Assembly (NCBI GenBank): GCA_964495885.1
Contig: CAZBWO010000012.1
Coordinates: 44,372 to 108,371, forward strand
Direction: 5' to 3'
Length of the DNA: 64,000 bases
From: PALG01 sp964495885
GTDB taxonomy: Bacteria; Bacteroidota; Bacteroidia; Flavobacteriales; Flavobacteriaceae
The notes under the pieces: generated by a model
Databases searched by the model: none
The model's input: only the letters and a program-made list of their open reading frames with translations
What the model was told of the DNA's origin: nothing
Part shown: in pieces, positions 37,083 through 45,969 of the stretch
Position numbering within the stretch: the stretch's first letter is position 1
Layout: each line of letters opens with the position of its first letter
Position numbers and translations under genes: made by a program

Positions 37083-38086
37083 TATTGTGGTACTCCAAAA
37101 AAGGTTGAGGGGACTCCTGTAACCCCAGGTTTTACTGAAAAAAGGGAACCTGCCAGTGGATATTTTTCTCTTTCGGCTTCGGTCATGTCTTTTTGCGCAG
37201 TGGTAATATATAGAATATCTAAATTGGGCCCTCCAAATGCGCAACTGGTAACATTATGCGCTGGAACTTCAATGCGCTCCATTACGGCACCGGTTAAAGG
37301 ATCAAATCGTACGACGGCATCTCCATTCCACATACCCACCCAAAGCTTGTCTTCACTATCTATGGTCATACCATCTGGGAAACCCAATGATACAGGAACC
37401 TCTACCGCAACTCTTTCATTACTTATGCTTGCAGTGTTTTTATCATAATCAAATGCCCTAATGAGGCCAGTAGGGGTGTCAATATAATACATGGTATTGC
37501 CATTCTTGGTCCATACAATACCGTTAGAGATAGTAATATTATCTAACATTGGAGTAGTGGTTCCGTTCGGACTTACACGATATAGCTTAGCCACAGGATC
37601 TGTTTCTTTGAGGTGCAGGGAGCCCACCCAAAGATTACCATTGGGGTCGCATTTTCCGTCATTGAAACGATTTTCTGGTTTATTGGCTTCCACATCCGAA
37701 ATCTGTTGAAGGCTTCCATTTTTGATGTTCTGTATGTAAATTCCATCTTCTAGTGCCACAACCGCGGTACTATCTGTTTGCGGAACTACGGTACCAATCA
37801 TGGAAGGAAGATTAAAGGTGCTGTTTGTTTTATATTTCGGATTATAAATATGTAATTTATTTTGTAGAATGTCTATCCAGTACAATTCCTGGGTTTGATG
37901 ATTCCAAAAGGCACCCTCCCCAAGTGTCGCATTTTGTTCCAATTCTAAAGTCGCTATTTTATTGGACGTTTCTGTTTCTTCTTCATTTGCGAGACTTTCA
38001 GTAGATGTATTTCTGTCTTTAGGGTTATTACAACTCAATGCTAACAACATGATTGTGAGTATGTAAAAAGGTAAAAGGTTCTTCAT
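37082..38086 (-). CDS. SMP-30/gluconolactonase-family lipoprotein
   Basis: 334 residues. Lipoprotein signal (MLLALSC), then a six-bladed propeller of the SMP-30/regucalcin family: GEGAFWNHQTQELYWID, RFNDGKCDPNGNLWVGS, TISNGIVWTKNGNTMYYIDT, FPDGMTIDSEDKLWVGMW with the Asp/Asn/Glu metal ligands. It likely hydrolyses gluconolactone to gluconate outside the cytoplasm, so that GntP can import it. First gene of the lactonase-gntK-gnd-gntP operon. Confidence 0.9.
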   Translation of the reverse strand: MKNLLPFYILTIMLLALSCNNPKDRNTSTESLANEEETETSNKIATLELEQNATLGEGAFWNHQTQELYWIDILQNKLHIYNPKYKTNSTFNLPSMIGTVVPQTDSTAVVALEDGIYIQNIKNGSLQQISDVEANKPENRFNDGKCDPNGNLWVGSLHLKETDPVAKLYRVSPNGTTTPMLDNITISNGIVWTKNGNTMYYIDTPTGLIRAFDYDKNTASISNERVAVEVPVSLGFPDGMTIDSEDKLWVGMWNGDAVVRFDPLTGAVMERIEVPAHNVTSCAFGGPNLDILYITTAQKDMTEAEREKYPLAGSLFSVKPGVTGVPSTFFGVPQ

Positions 38087-38137
38087 GGAGAGTTGTTAAA
38101 TATTTGTTGAATTCATTTTTTAATTAAAAAAAGATTT

Positions 38138-38169
38138 TAAATTTAATGCATTGAATGCCAATATAGCAA
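38138..38169 (-). promoter_or_regulatory. Possible promoter of the gluconate operon
   Basis: On the minus strand TTG (38169-38167), 21 nt, then TAAATTTA (38145-38138). The leader to the lactonase ATG would be about 45 nt. Confidence 0.35.
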
Positions 38170-38185
38170 GTAAAACTTTTTTAAA

Positions 38186-38341
38186 ATGACCAGAACAACC
38201 TCCAAAAAGAAGCATGCCGACTTCCAGAGTAGCTACAGAAGGTCTTTCAATTTCAGCAAAACGGTAAAGAACGAAAAGTTTGAATTAAACGAAGAAGGAG
38301 AACTGGTATTAAAGCGTCCAACCGAAGGCAATAGGCCATAG
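38186..38341 (+). CDS. Small basic protein, 51 residues, unknown
   Basis: An ATG frame starting MTRTTSKKKHADFQSSYRR, Lys/Arg rich in its first half with an acidic ENEEGEL-like turn later, ending EGNRP. Codon use looks like real coding sequence (balanced, no stops), and it sits alone in a gap of 380 nt. Similar small charged proteins are common in flavobacteria. No function assigned. Confidence 0.55.
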   Translation: MTRTTSKKKHADFQSSYRRSFNFSKTVKNEKFELNEEGELVLKRPTEGNRP

Positions 38342-38468
38342 GCTCTTCTCTTTTAAGTATTCATAAACTTTGACGTATACTTTTGTTTTGTGATTCAAAT
38401 TGCGTTAAAGTTTTTTGAAATTTTTGGAGATTAATAATCTATGTAGTATTCTAGAGAAAATTTAAATT

Positions 38469-38840
38469 ATGAAATATATTGTCACCCTTTGTCTGTCCCT
38501 TGTTTTTTTTGCTTCCCAAGCACAGGAAGTTGTAAGTTCTTATGAAACCCAAGACACTTTTGAAGCCAAATCCCAGAAACTAACAACATACTATGATCAA
38601 GAATTAGGTTTGGATGCAGACCAACGCGTATTATTTCAAAAAAAGGTAGAAGAATATTTAATCCTTCAGCAGGAAGCTAAAGATCAATTAGCTGGTAGGG
38701 AAGAGCTGGAAAAACTATATCAATTGCAATTAGACGAAATACGTGATATGCAAGACATTCTTACGCGTATTCAATGGAATAAGTATAAAAAGATACGACC
38801 CACCAAGCAGGCATTAAAGATTACAACCGATCGACAATAA
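38469..38840 (+). CDS. Secreted helical protein of unknown function
   Basis: 123 residues: signal peptide (MKYIVTLCLSLVFFASQAQ), then Glu/Gln/Lys-rich helices that probably form a coiled coil (FQKKVEEYLILQQEAKDQL, EELEKLYQLQLDEIRD). It resembles periplasmic stress-type helical proteins (Spy/LTXXQ-like) in size, but no LTxxQ motif is seen, so no family is claimed. Monocistronic, followed by a terminator. Confidence 0.7.
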   Translation: MKYIVTLCLSLVFFASQAQEVVSSYETQDTFEAKSQKLTTYYDQELGLDADQRVLFQKKVEEYLILQQEAKDQLAGREELEKLYQLQLDEIRDMQDILTRIQWNKYKKIRPTKQALKITTDRQ

Positions 38841-38856
38841 AAATTTAATCAATCAT

Positions 38857-40074
38857 TTAGGTATTCAAAGCGGCTTTTTTACGGGCCGCTTTTTTACTGA
38901 ATTGTAAAAGGAATAGGGAGATAAAACTACAAATCATAAATCCGAAAAAGACCGGCCATACTTTTGTTTCAATAAATCTTCCAATAAATGTGCTAATAGG
39001 AATAGCCATAATAGTGGCAAAAAAACCTGTAATTGCAGAAGCCATTCCCGCAATATGCCCCATAGGCTCCATGGCCAAGGCTCTTAGGTTCCCGAATAGA
39101 AATCCAATTGCAAAAAACTGAGCGGCAAAGAAAGCCATTAGTATGCCAATGGAAGGATTTTCCTGTCCGTAGAATAACACGACATAAAGCGTACTTACGA
39201 TAAAGAAACCTGCCATAGCGGTATGTACCATTTTTCGCATCCCAAATTTTAATACCAAGCTTCCATTGGTGAAAATGGCCGTTCCAATAGCTATCGATAG
39301 TCCAGCGAAGATAAGAGGGAAATCTTCTTTCAATCCGTATTGAATTTCAAAAATCTGCTGCGAGCCACTTAGGTATACCATAAAAGAACCAAACACAAAA
39401 CCAGAAATTGCAGTATATCCCATGGTGGATTTTTCTCGAAGTACTTCCTTTAGACCATTGATAAAAAGCCTACGGGTCATAGGAATTCTATTTTCAGGCT
39501 TTAGGGTTTCCCGTTGTCGTTTCCAAAACCACAAGCAAACCAAACCACTAAATAAGAGCTGCACATAAAAAATACTTTGCCAATTGAAATGATCCAATAC
39601 CAATTTACCAGCAGCAGGGGCTACAATAGGAACCAACAAAAATACCACAGTAACAAATGAAAGGATACGGGCCATGTAATCCCCTTCATACATGTCACGA
39701 ATAATGGCAATCGCAATGGTTCTTGGTGCAGAGAGCCCGATGCCTTGCAAAATCCTTCCAAGGATCATAACCTCTAAGCTTTCAGCAAATACACATACTA
39801 AACTTGCAATTAGAAAAAGTCCGAATCCCATGTAGACAATGGGTTTTCTTCCGTAGGAATCTGAAATGGGACCAAACACCAACGGACCAATCCCCAAGCC
39901 AAGAAAAATCATGGTGATAATCAATTGATTATCGGCTGTATTTTGAGTGCCAATCGTAATACCTATCACATCCAAAGCAGGGAGGAGTGCATCAATGGCT
40001 AGGGCTACAACAGACATTAAGGAGGCCATCATGGCGATGAACTCCAGTTGGGATTTTGATTGGTTTTTCAGCAT
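38857..40074 (-). CDS. Multidrug efflux MFS transporter, Bcr/CflA subfamily
   Basis: 405 residues, twelve hydrophobic helices. Motif A in loop 2-3 is GPISDSYGRKP, and helix 5 has the antiporter motif C (VVFLLVPIVAPAAGKLV). Helix 1 contains DALLPAL with the Asp typical of Bcr/CflA drug:H+ antiporters. Exports bicyclomycin-, florfenicol- or similar hydrophobic compounds; substrate unproven. Confidence 0.9.
   Translation of the reverse strand: MLKNQSKSQLEFIAMMASLMSVVALAIDALLPALDVIGITIGTQNTADNQLIITMIFLGLGIGPLVFGPISDSYGRKPIVYMGFGLFLIASLVCVFAESLEVMILGRILQGIGLSAPRTIAIAIIRDMYEGDYMARILSFVTVVFLLVPIVAPAAGKLVLDHFNWQSIFYVQLLFSGLVCLWFWKRQRETLKPENRIPMTRRLFINGLKEVLREKSTMGYTAISGFVFGSFMVYLSGSQQIFEIQYGLKEDFPLIFAGLSIAIGTAIFTNGSLVLKFGMRKMVHTAMAGFFIVSTLYVVLFYGQENPSIGILMAFFAAQFFAIGFLFGNLRALAMEPMGHIAGMASAITGFFATIMAIPISTFIGRFIETKVWPVFFGFMICSFISLFLLQFSKKAARKKAALNT
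38868..38896. terminator. Terminator between the secreted helical protein and the convergent MFS gene
   Basis: AAAGCGGC, a loop of about 10 nt, GCCGC and six T. It overlaps the last codons of the MFS gene. Confidence 0.7.
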
Positions 40075-40279
40075 TAAGCAAAATTACATCAAATGGGTTT
40101 CTTGCTACTACCTTAAAGGGCATTTTAATACTTTATTAGCATTTAAACGTTTTCGCTCTACTTTTTAAGACTCTATTTGATAAACTTTATAAAGATTTTA
40201 ATACGTATAATTTTATAGTTTTTGGTTGAATAGTTAGTTTATAGATGAACTTAATTTTTAACCATAAAAAACATATAAA

Positions 40280-40828
40280 ATGAATAAGCGAATAGCCATA
40301 TTAGCAACAAATGGATTTGAAGAATCAGAACTTGTAGAGCCCAAAAGAGCGATGGAGTCTGAAAATCATCATGTAGATATTGTAAGCGATACTCGAGGAA
40401 CCATTAAATCATGGAAAGATGGAAACTGGGGACAGGAATTTACAGTAGATAAGCATTTAGATGATGTGACTGCCGAAAACTATGATACATTGGTATTGCC
40501 AGGAGGAGTAATGAATCCAGATAGCTTGAGGACCAATGAAAATGCATTGATTTTTATAAGGGATTTCTTTAAGCAGAAAAAACCGGTTGCAGCTATTTGT
40601 CACGCTCTATGGACATTAATTTCTGCAGATGTTGTAAGAGGAAGAACGTTGACATCTTACAAGAGTATCAAAGATGATTTAATGAATGCAGGCGCTAGCT
40701 GGGTAGACAAAGAAGTAGTTGTAGATGAAGGATTTGTTACTAGTCGTAACCCAAACGATTTACCAGCCTTTTGCGATAAATTACTAGAAGAAATTCGCGA
40801 AGGTAAGCATGCTGAACAGCACGCCTAA
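40280..40828 (+). CDS. DJ-1/PfpI-family protein (type 1 glutamine amidotransferase-like)
   Basis: 182 residues with NGFEESELVEPK (active-site Glu), LVLPGGVMNPDSLR and AAICHALWTL, where the nucleophilic Cys is followed by His. This is the Hsp31/YhbO-like group implicated in stress resistance and methylglyoxal or glycation control; the enzymatic role of the group is disputed. Monocistronic with its own terminator. Confidence 0.9.
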   Translation: MNKRIAILATNGFEESELVEPKRAMESENHHVDIVSDTRGTIKSWKDGNWGQEFTVDKHLDDVTAENYDTLVLPGGVMNPDSLRTNENALIFIRDFFKQKKPVAAICHALWTLISADVVRGRTLTSYKSIKDDLMNAGASWVDKEVVVDEGFVTSRNPNDLPAFCDKLLEEIREGKHAEQHA

Positions 40829-40850
40829 TGGTTGGTTGATGTTTGATTTC

Positions 40851-40884
40851 AAAACCGCTTCAGGATTGGAGCGGTTTTTATTTT
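40851..40884 (+). terminator. Terminator after the DJ-1/PfpI gene
   Basis: AAAACCGCT, loop of 10 nt, AGCGGTTTT and more T. Confidence 0.88.
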
Positions 40885-40970
40885 ATGAATACTTCAGAAA
40901 TTACGGGTTTTTACGTATAGCCTAACTATTTAGTTTTCAATAATTTGGTGTTCGCTAACACATCAATATT

Positions 40971-42449
40971 ATGAAAACAAAACATACCGCATCCCAAATA
41001 AGGGAGCATCTGCAAAACAATCAAAGTATTTTGGGCGATTTAAAGGAATTATTGGAATTCCTTCCCTATTGTGAATATGAACTTATTTTGTTCATGGAAG
41101 CTAAGAATGTCTGGAGTGGTTTCTTTCCCAGTCCACCCTCTGGATTTGCTAAAGGGGATGGGGCCATAGAACTAGGATTGTTTCTGTATTGGTTTAATCA
41201 TGTGGATCAATTGGATTTATCGGTCTTTCCACCCGAAACCCAAAAGCACATTAAAGAATTTATAGTTGCTGTTTCTATTTTTATGCCTAGCACTCAATTA
41301 GATTTGGTTAATTATAGTTACTTTAAAACCAATGAATTGATTTATGAAGACGGAACCGTGCTTAGCATGGAAAAGTTCGCAAATTTCGATCAAAATTGGT
41401 TTATTGCCTTTCTGAATTTATTGGAAAGCCTTATTAATAATACTTGGTACAATGGAGGTACCTTTCCTACGACAACCCCTCCAAGTGTTCCTCTTTCGGG
41501 TAAAAACCCAAATCAAGTAACCATTGCCATTTTTGGTGATTGGGGAGCTGGAAACCAAGCGGCAAAGTCTGTCATGCAATCCATTGTAAATTTACAACCA
41601 GATTATCTGGTTCATGTAGGGGATGTGTATTATGCAGGAACACCAGTAGCTTCCCATCCTGTTAGCAAACACTATTATCAATTAGGGGAAGAAGTGGATA
41701 ACTTGATGAATTTATGGCCACCAAATTATACAGGAAAAAGCTTTACTTTAAATTCCAATCATGAAATGTATAGTGGGGCTAACGGACTTTTCCTTGATGC
41801 GCTTGGCGCTCAACAAACCCCACCTGGAAGTCTTAGTTATTTTAGTGCACAAAAAGGTGCCAGTTGTTTCTCAATGAAATTTGGGGATTGGACCATCTTA
41901 GGATTGGATTCAGCGTATAGAAGTAGTATCCTAACGGCTTTTATGACCGGAGGGATTGGAGGTCCCAGCGAATTTCAAACTAAATGGATTCATGGTTTAG
42001 GACTAAACCCCAATAAAACGATTGTCATGTCCCATCATAATGGGTTTGCAGATGATTGTACTTCTGTTTCCCCTTTGTGGGCCGAAGTTAAAAATGCATT
42101 AGGAGGTGATCCATATGCTTGGTATTGGGGGCACGTGCATAACGGAATTGTGTATAACCGTCCTATTAGCATTCCAACAACCAAAAGTGCTCCTGGCATT
42201 ACCACCAATACATTTGCTAGGTGTCTGGGACATGCGTCCCTTCCGTATGGGCATGCATCTTCTTTAGACGGAAAACCTATTGAATACCAAGCCAATAGTC
42301 CAAGACCAGCTCCTTCAAAGGAATTGTATCAAGGGTTTGCGTTACTTACACTTACCATGAATAATGGTGTTGTAGATAATATTTCCGAAGGATTCTATGA
42401 TATTAGCGGGGCTCCGTCACAACCACGCTATTTCCGTAGAATTCTGTAA
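40971..42449 (+). CDS. Calcineurin-like metallophosphoesterase
   Basis: 492 residues. An N-terminal all-helical region of about 180 residues without recognised family, then the phosphoesterase domain: FGDWGAGNQ, HVGDVYYAG, NSNHEM (in place of GNHE), MSHHNG and GHVHNG, i.e. all five metal-site blocks. No signal peptide, so presumably cytoplasmic. Substrate unknown; the helical N-terminal extension distinguishes it from purple-acid-type enzymes. Followed by the repeat-bearing gap at 42.5 kb. Confidence 0.82.
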   Translation: MKTKHTASQIREHLQNNQSILGDLKELLEFLPYCEYELILFMEAKNVWSGFFPSPPSGFAKGDGAIELGLFLYWFNHVDQLDLSVFPPETQKHIKEFIVAVSIFMPSTQLDLVNYSYFKTNELIYEDGTVLSMEKFANFDQNWFIAFLNLLESLINNTWYNGGTFPTTTPPSVPLSGKNPNQVTIAIFGDWGAGNQAAKSVMQSIVNLQPDYLVHVGDVYYAGTPVASHPVSKHYYQLGEEVDNLMNLWPPNYTGKSFTLNSNHEMYSGANGLFLDALGAQQTPPGSLSYFSAQKGASCFSMKFGDWTILGLDSAYRSSILTAFMTGGIGGPSEFQTKWIHGLGLNPNKTIVMSHHNGFADDCTSVSPLWAEVKNALGGDPYAWYWGHVHNGIVYNRPISIPTTKSAPGITTNTFARCLGHASLPYGHASSLDGKPIEYQANSPRPAPSKELYQGFALLTLTMNNGVVDNISEGFYDISGAPSQPRYFRRIL

Positions 42450-42746
42450 ATAATGCTATTTATAGCCAATTTTAAATCATCTTCCTTTGTAGGAAATTTA
42501 TGCTAAATTATGCCTTTCATGGGCGTTCATGCCTTTGTCATGCATTAAACATGCTTTAAACGTGCTTTATACCCGCCTTTGACCCCCTTTGAAATGAAGT
42601 TGTTTTTGTAAGTGGTTTCTTTCATATTTGTTACTTAATTTTAGAATATAATCTTTTTGAAAAAATAATGCTTTCAGAAACAGTTTCAAGTTCGAGGGGT
42701 TTTTGTTATTTTCATGGCTTTATCCATTAGCTACAAATTCGATCTT
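42450..42746. repeat. Gap with 11-bp-period degenerate tandem repeats and a TTCCT...AGGAA inverted repeat
   Basis: TTCCT (42482-42486) and AGGAA (42491-42495) form an inverted repeat. Immediately after it lies a run of 10-11-nt units; the clearest are CATGCCTTTGT, CATGCATTAAA, CATGCTTTAAA, CGTGCTTTATA and CCCGCCTTTGA at 42528-42582. The same two components recur at 53.5 and 61.7 kb with different unit sequences. No tRNA, ORF or terminator is evident; the last 150 nt should contain the promoter of the BNR-propeller gene. Confidence 0.6.
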
Positions 42747-45700
42747 ATGAAATATATTTTCCTTTATGCTTCTTTTTTCTTAAGTACCCTAGTAATTGCC
42801 CAAGACTTTTTGTCTTTTCAATATAGGACTGTAGGTCCTGTTAGGGGAGGGCGGGTTACCACGGTTACTGGCACCCCTATGGAATCTGGCACCTTTTACT
42901 TGGGGGCTACCGGAGGAGGGGTTTGGAAAACCACAGATTATGGCACTACATGGAATAATGTTTCCGATGGTTATTTTGAAACTCCCTCTATTGGTGCTAT
43001 TGAAGTAGCCCATAATGATCCCAATGTGGTCTATGTGGGGACAGGGTCAGACGGACTTCGAAGTAATATCATTCTTGGGAAGGGTATGTATAAATCTATT
43101 GATGCGGGAGCCACATGGGAGCACATAGGGCTTCGGGATGTGGGACAGATTGGCGCTGTGGAAATAGATCCTACCAACCATCAAATTGTATGGGTAGCGG
43201 CCATAGGAAATCCGTTTCGTGCCAATGAGGGGAGAGGGCTATATAAAACCACCGATGGCGGAGCACATTGGGAAAAGGTATTGAGTATTTCAGATCAAGT
43301 AGGTTTTGCAGATATTGAGCTATTACCGGGAAACCCCAATGTGGTGTATGCTGCTGCATGGAAAGCAGAGCGGAAACCTTGGACCATCATTTCCGGAGGA
43401 AATACTGCTGAAGGCGGTATTTATAAATCAGTGAACGGTGGAAAGGATTGGACCAAGCTGAAAGAAGGTTTACCCCAAGATCTTATTGGAAAAATAGACC
43501 TCGCTGTTTCCCCGGCAGACTCGAAACTACTTTATGCAGTTATTGAAGCCCCTGGAGAGGAGGGAGGTTTGTATAAATCTGAAGACCAAGGCAAAAGTTT
43601 TACACAGGTTTCCAATAACAAAGGCTTGGTAAACAGGCCATTTTACTACACTAATCTAGAAGCACATCCTACCAACCCCAATATACTTTATTCTAATGCC
43701 AATCCAATACTGAAGTCTGAAGACGGTGGAAAAACATGGAGTAGGATGAGTGTTCCGCATGGCGACAATCACGATATATGGATCAACCCAAACAATCCAG
43801 ATTTATTGATTCAATGTAATGATGGGGGTGCCAATGTTTCACACAATGGCGGGAAAACATGGTCTACCCAGTTCAATCAGCCTACTGCAGAACTCTATCA
43901 AGTAGAAGTTGACGACCAGTATCCCTATTGGTTGTATGCAGGACAGCAGGATAATTATACAACCATTGCAGTACCCAGTTTTCCTCCCAGTGCCTTGCAG
44001 GATTCCAAAACAGGTTGGATTATGAACACGGGGGGCTGCGAAACAGGCCCTGCGGTTCCAAAGCCTGGAAATCCCAATATTGTGTATTCTAATTGCAAGG
44101 GTAGGTTTGGGGTGTTTAATAAGACCACCGGTACTGAACAAGCCTATTATGTGGGCGCAGAATTTATCTATGGACATAATCCCAAGGACTTAAAATATAG
44201 ATTTCAGCGGGTGGCGCCCATACATGTATCACCACATGACCCTAATATTGTCTACCACGGGTCGCAATACCTACACAAAACAAACGATGACGGTAAAACT
44301 TGGGAAACCATTTCGCCAGACCTTACGGCCTTTGAAGCCGATAAGCAGGTTATTTCCGGGAGCCCCATTACCCGTGATATTACTGGGGAAGAATATTACA
44401 GTACCCTTTATTCCATTAGGGAATCCCCTCTGGTCAAAGGCCTTATTTGGACAGGCTCTAATGATGGGCTGGTTTACATGACCCGTGATGGAGGGAAAAC
44501 CTGGAAGAATGTAACACCTAAAAAACTCCCGAAGGGAGGAAGGGTAGAGTCTATTTCGGCTTCCTATTTTCAACCTGGGAAAGCGTATATAGCGGTAGAC
44601 CGCCATTTATTGGGAGATGCCAAGCCTTATTTTTACAAAACTACCAATTATGGGGAAAGCTGGGAGCTTTTAAGTGGTGGGGGAAGTGCTATTCCTATGG
44701 ATTACAATGCAAGGGTGTTACGCGAAGACCCAAAAAAAGAAGGTCTGTTGTTTGCTGGAACTGAATACGGATTGTTCATTTCCATGGATGATGGGAAGCA
44801 TTGGAAACTCTTTCAGCAGAACCTTCCAGTTACCCCAATTACTGATTTGAAGATCTTTCGGAATGACTTAATATTAAGTACGATGGGGCGTGGCTTTTGG
44901 ATTTTGGATAACATTGGAGCCCTTCGGCAGGAGCCTATGCAAAACCTTGGGAATGCACCAGTGCTCTTTCAACCAGATCCCACCATTCGATATCGTTACC
45001 CAATGACAGGGCATTCGGGGATTCCAGAATATCCACGAACCCATGTAGCTATTGATTATTACCTTCCAAAAGGATGGGACAAAGAGGTTCAGTTGGAAAT
45101 CTTTGATTCGCAAAATACCCTGGTGGCAACCATTGTAGGTACAGAAGAACAAATGGAAAAAAAGGTTGAAGTAGAGGAAAATATGGATTTAAGCGAAACC
45201 TTTCGGTATGTTGATGTAAGCTTAAAGGCTACGGAAGGAATGCATCGCTTTGAGTGGGATTTAAGTATGCAGGGGCCTTGGGATGCCAATAAAAGGCGGC
45301 GCTACAAAAATGGTCCTATGGTACCTCCTGGGAATTATATGGTACAAATTACCGCGGGGGATACTGTTTTGCAGCAACCATTTGAGATTGTTATAGATCC
45401 TAGGCTTTCAGATGCTGGTGTTACTTCGGAAGATATACAAACACAGGTAAAGTTCCAGAAGGAAGTGATAGATGTACTTTCCGAAGCAAGACAATTCACG
45501 GATGCCCTTGAAAAGGAAGCCGAAAAACTGAAGGGAAAACCAGAAGCTTCCACCCAGTTGCAAACACTTGAAAATACCTTATCCCAACTAAAAAATGAAG
45601 AGGAAGGGGCATATCCACAGCAAATGCTTTTAGCGCAAATAGGGTATTTGTACTACATGATGAATGGTGCCGATCAAGTCCCTGGAAAGGATGCCCTACA

Positions 45701-45755
45701 ACGGTTGCAGGAAGTTCGGATGCAATTGCAAGCCCTAAAGCAACAACAACCCTAA
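42747..45755 (+). CDS. Secreted BNR/VPS10-type beta-propeller protein
   Basis: About 1002 residues. Signal peptide (MKYIFLYASFFLSTLVIAQ), then two propellers built of repeats with the Asp-box/BNR signature S-x-D-G-G-x-T-W (KTTDGGAHWEKV, KSVNGGKDWTKL, KSEDGGKTWSRM, MTRDGGKTWKN and more). The last 270 residues are a FlgD-like/Ig segment plus a coiled-coil tail (EARQFTDALEKEAEKLKGK). This is the sortilin/WD40-like family abundant in marine Bacteroidota, often annotated as glycosyl hydrolase or sialidase-like although catalytic residues are not evident. No T9SS domain. The start at 42747 is set by the signal peptide. Confidence 0.82.
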   Translation: MKYIFLYASFFLSTLVIAQDFLSFQYRTVGPVRGGRVTTVTGTPMESGTFYLGATGGGVWKTTDYGTTWNNVSDGYFETPSIGAIEVAHNDPNVVYVGTGSDGLRSNIILGKGMYKSIDAGATWEHIGLRDVGQIGAVEIDPTNHQIVWVAAIGNPFRANEGRGLYKTTDGGAHWEKVLSISDQVGFADIELLPGNPNVVYAAAWKAERKPWTIISGGNTAEGGIYKSVNGGKDWTKLKEGLPQDLIGKIDLAVSPADSKLLYAVIEAPGEEGGLYKSEDQGKSFTQVSNNKGLVNRPFYYTNLEAHPTNPNILYSNANPILKSEDGGKTWSRMSVPHGDNHDIWINPNNPDLLIQCNDGGANVSHNGGKTWSTQFNQPTAELYQVEVDDQYPYWLYAGQQDNYTTIAVPSFPPSALQDSKTGWIMNTGGCETGPAVPKPGNPNIVYSNCKGRFGVFNKTTGTEQAYYVGAEFIYGHNPKDLKYRFQRVAPIHVSPHDPNIVYHGSQYLHKTNDDGKTWETISPDLTAFEADKQVISGSPITRDITGEEYYSTLYSIRESPLVKGLIWTGSNDGLVYMTRDGGKTWKNVTPKKLPKGGRVESISASYFQPGKAYIAVDRHLLGDAKPYFYKTTNYGESWELLSGGGSAIPMDYNARVLREDPKKEGLLFAGTEYGLFISMDDGKHWKLFQQNLPVTPITDLKIFRNDLILSTMGRGFWILDNIGALRQEPMQNLGNAPVLFQPDPTIRYRYPMTGHSGIPEYPRTHVAIDYYLPKGWDKEVQLEIFDSQNTLVATIVGTEEQMEKKVEVEENMDLSETFRYVDVSLKATEGMHRFEWDLSMQGPWDANKRRRYKNGPMVPPGNYMVQITAGDTVLQQPFEIVIDPRLSDAGVTSEDIQTQVKFQKEVIDVLSEARQFTDALEKEAEKLKGKPEASTQLQTLENTLSQLKNEEEGAYPQQMLLAQIGYLYYMMNGADQVPGKDALQRLQEVRMQLQALKQQQP

Positions 45756-45758
45756 CAC

Positions 45759-45788
45759 AAGCCCCAGTCTCACTGGGGCTTCTTATTT
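45759..45788 (+). terminator. Terminator after the propeller gene
   Basis: AAGCCCCAGT, loop CTC, ACTGGGGCTT, followed by CTTATTTT. Ten perfect pairs. Confidence 0.92.
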
Positions 45789-45969
45789 TGGCTAAAATGA
45801 TATCTTAGTCTCTGTTAATGAAGATATTACTATGTTTTTTCTACAAAAAGTGGTATTTTTAGGAAAGGCATTTCTTGAGGTTTACATGACAATAATCATA
45901 GTCTTTGCTGGGTAAGTGCGGTAATTTTATGTCTTTAAAATCAACGTACCACAATCTAATCCTATTCAT

